Of a DNA stretch of 14,695 bases, positions 13,591 through 14,695 are shown one piece after another. This stretch comes from JAVJPJ01 sp040217295 (GTDB lineage Bacteria > Pseudomonadota > Alphaproteobacteria > Rhodobacterales > Rhodobacteraceae): contig CAYWTM010000084.1 in NCBI GenBank assembly GCA_964460185.1, positions 1-14,695 of the forward strand, read 5' to 3'. Below the pieces are notes generated by a model that saw nothing but the letters and a program-made list of their open reading frames with translations, was not told the origin of the DNA and did no database searches. A program made the translations under genes and the position numbers. Numbering within the stretch: position 1 is the stretch's first letter; every line of letters begins with the position of its first letter.

Positions 13591-14695
13591 TCAGTGCGCG
13601 ATTGCGCCCTCACCCCCCCGTTCGGCCGCACGGGCCGCGGCGGCGGCCTCTTCGGCTTCTTCGTCCCAGTCGATGGGCTCGGGTTGCCGGACGAGCGCTT
13701 GCGCCAACACTTCCGAAACATGGCCCACGGGTATGATCGTCAGCCCCTCTTTGACGTTGTCCGGGATCTCGGGAAGATCCTTGGCGTTGTCTTCGGGGAT
13801 CAGCACCGTGGTGATGCCCCCGCGCAAGGCCGCCAGAAGCTTTTCCTTGAGCCCGCCGATGGGCAACACGTTGCCGCGCAGCGTCACCTCGCCCGTCATC
13901 GCGATATCCTTGCGCACCGGGATCTGGGTCAGCACCGACACGATCGAGGTTACCATCGCGATGCCCGCAGACGGGCCATCCTTGGGCGTCGCGCCTTCGG
14001 GCACGTGCACGTGGATATCCCACTTGTCGAAGCGCGGCGGCTTCACCCCGATCCGGGGGCTGATCGACCGCACGTAGCTGGAGGCCGCATCGATGGATTC
14101 CTTCATCACATCGCCAAGCGTTCCGGTGGTCTTCATCCGGCCCTTGCCCGGAAGGCGCAGCGCCTCGATCGACAAGAGGTCGCCGCCAACCGAGGTCCAG
14201 GCCAGACCGGTCACCACACCGATCTGATCCTCTTTCTCGGCAAGCCCGAACTTGAACCGGCGCACACCCAGGATGTCTTCCAACTTGTCGGGTGTGACGA
14301 CGACGGTGTCGGCCTGTTTCTTGACGATGGTCGTCACCGCCTTGCGGGCCAGTTTCGCGATCTCGCGCTCAAGGTTACGGACGCCGGCTTCCCGCGTGTA
14401 ATAGCGGATCACGTCGGTCAGGGCAGCATCGGTCAGCTCGAACTCGGACGCTTTCAGCCCGTGGTTCTTCATCTGCTTTTCAACCAGGTGCTGCTTGGCG
14501 ATCTCGCGCTTTTCGTCCTCGGTGTAGCCGGCCAGCGAAATGATCTCCATCCGGTCGAGCAGCGGGCCCGGCATGTTGTAGGAGTTCGCGGTGGTCAGGA
14601 ACATCACGTCGGACAGGTCGTATTCAACCTCGAGGTAGTGATCGACAAAGGTGCTGTTCTGTTCGGGATCAAGCACTTCCAGCATCGCAGAGGCA
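13591..14695 (-). CDS. lon: ATP-dependent protease Lon, C-terminal part (cut by window edge)
   Basis: Lon degrades misfolded and regulatory proteins in the cytoplasm. The visible 368 codons run in from the right edge and end at the TGA at 13591; the full protein is normally about 800 residues. Present are the end of the AAA+ domain (LEVLDPEQNSTFVDHYLEV, FLTTANSYNMPGPLLDRME with the sensor-1 Asn, and sensor-2 EAGVRNLEREI) and the complete protease domain with the catalytic Ser in PKDGPSAG and the catalytic Lys in PIGGLKEK. The C-terminal tail (DEEAEEAAAAARAAERGG) is Ala/Glu-rich and looks disordered. It converges on the peptide pair. Confidence 0.97.
   Translation of the reverse strand, partial: ASAMLEVLDPEQNSTFVDHYLEVEYDLSDVMFLTTANSYNMPGPLLDRMEIISLAGYTEDEKREIAKQHLVEKQMKNHGLKASEFELTDAALTDVIRYYTREAGVRNLEREIAKLARKAVTTIVKKQADTVVVTPDKLEDILGVRRFKFGLAEKEDQIGVVTGLAWTSVGGDLLSIEALRLPGKGRMKTTGTLGDVMKESIDAASSYVRSISPRIGVKPPRFDKWDIHVHVPEGATPKDGPSAGIAMVTSIVSVLTQIPVRKDIAMTGEVTLRGNVLPIGGLKEKLLAALRGGITTVLIPEDNAKDLPEIPDNVKEGLTIIPVGHVSEVLAQALVRQPEPIDWDEEAEEAAAAARAAERGGEGAIAH

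Overview
The window looks like chromosomal housekeeping DNA from a GC-rich alphaproteobacterium, most likely of the Rhodobacteraceae (Roseobacter group). The best evidence is the cell-cycle regulator CtrA directly downstream of a SciP-type (DUF1153) CtrA inhibitor, together with alphaproteobacterial-looking LigA, RecG, MnmA and Lon proteins. No integrase, transposase, CRISPR array or phage gene is visible.

Layout. 1-3498 (minus strand): ligA, with recG (cut by the left edge) overlapping its stop codon; this is a DNA repair operon. 3597-4695 (minus): sciP then ctrA, with a TTAACCAT CtrA-type half-site between them. 4844-5986 (plus): mnmA (tRNA 2-thiouridylase), divergent from sciP. 6047-6957 (minus): an unrecognised exported protein and tRNA-Asp(GUC). 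7069-9524 (minus): a tightly packed pirin / GNAT acetyltransferase / DMT permease operon. 9775-9850 (minus): tRNA-Val(UAC). 9926-10393 (plus): a MaoC-like hydratase whose stop codon overlaps that of a convergent histidine phosphatase (10390-10962, minus). 10990-11064 (minus): tRNA-Val(CAC), squeezed between the phosphatase and an HU-like protein with a long Lys/Ala/Thr/Pro-rich N-terminal tail (11080-11598, minus). 11728-12516 (minus): an exported polysaccharide deacetylase. 12517-12901: no convincing gene. 12902-13576 (plus): two tandem copies of a small exported membrane-peptide gene followed by a strong intrinsic terminator. 13591-14695 (minus): the C-terminal part of Lon, cut by the right edge.

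The least ordinary part is the tandem pair of 68- and 74-residue peptides. Their coding cores are identical over 175 nt, yet the DNA on both sides of the core has diverged by roughly a quarter. Each copy carries its own conserved promoter-like and ribosome-binding elements. The -35 element of the second copy contains the stop codon of the first, so the duplication itself appears to have set the C-terminus of copy 1. Other points worth attention are the sciP-ctrA arrangement, the tailed HU protein next to a tRNA, and the two paralogous tRNA-Val genes in direct orientation.

Most remaining long reading frames, including an 808-codon plus-strand frame opposite ligA, are antisense shadows caused by high GC.
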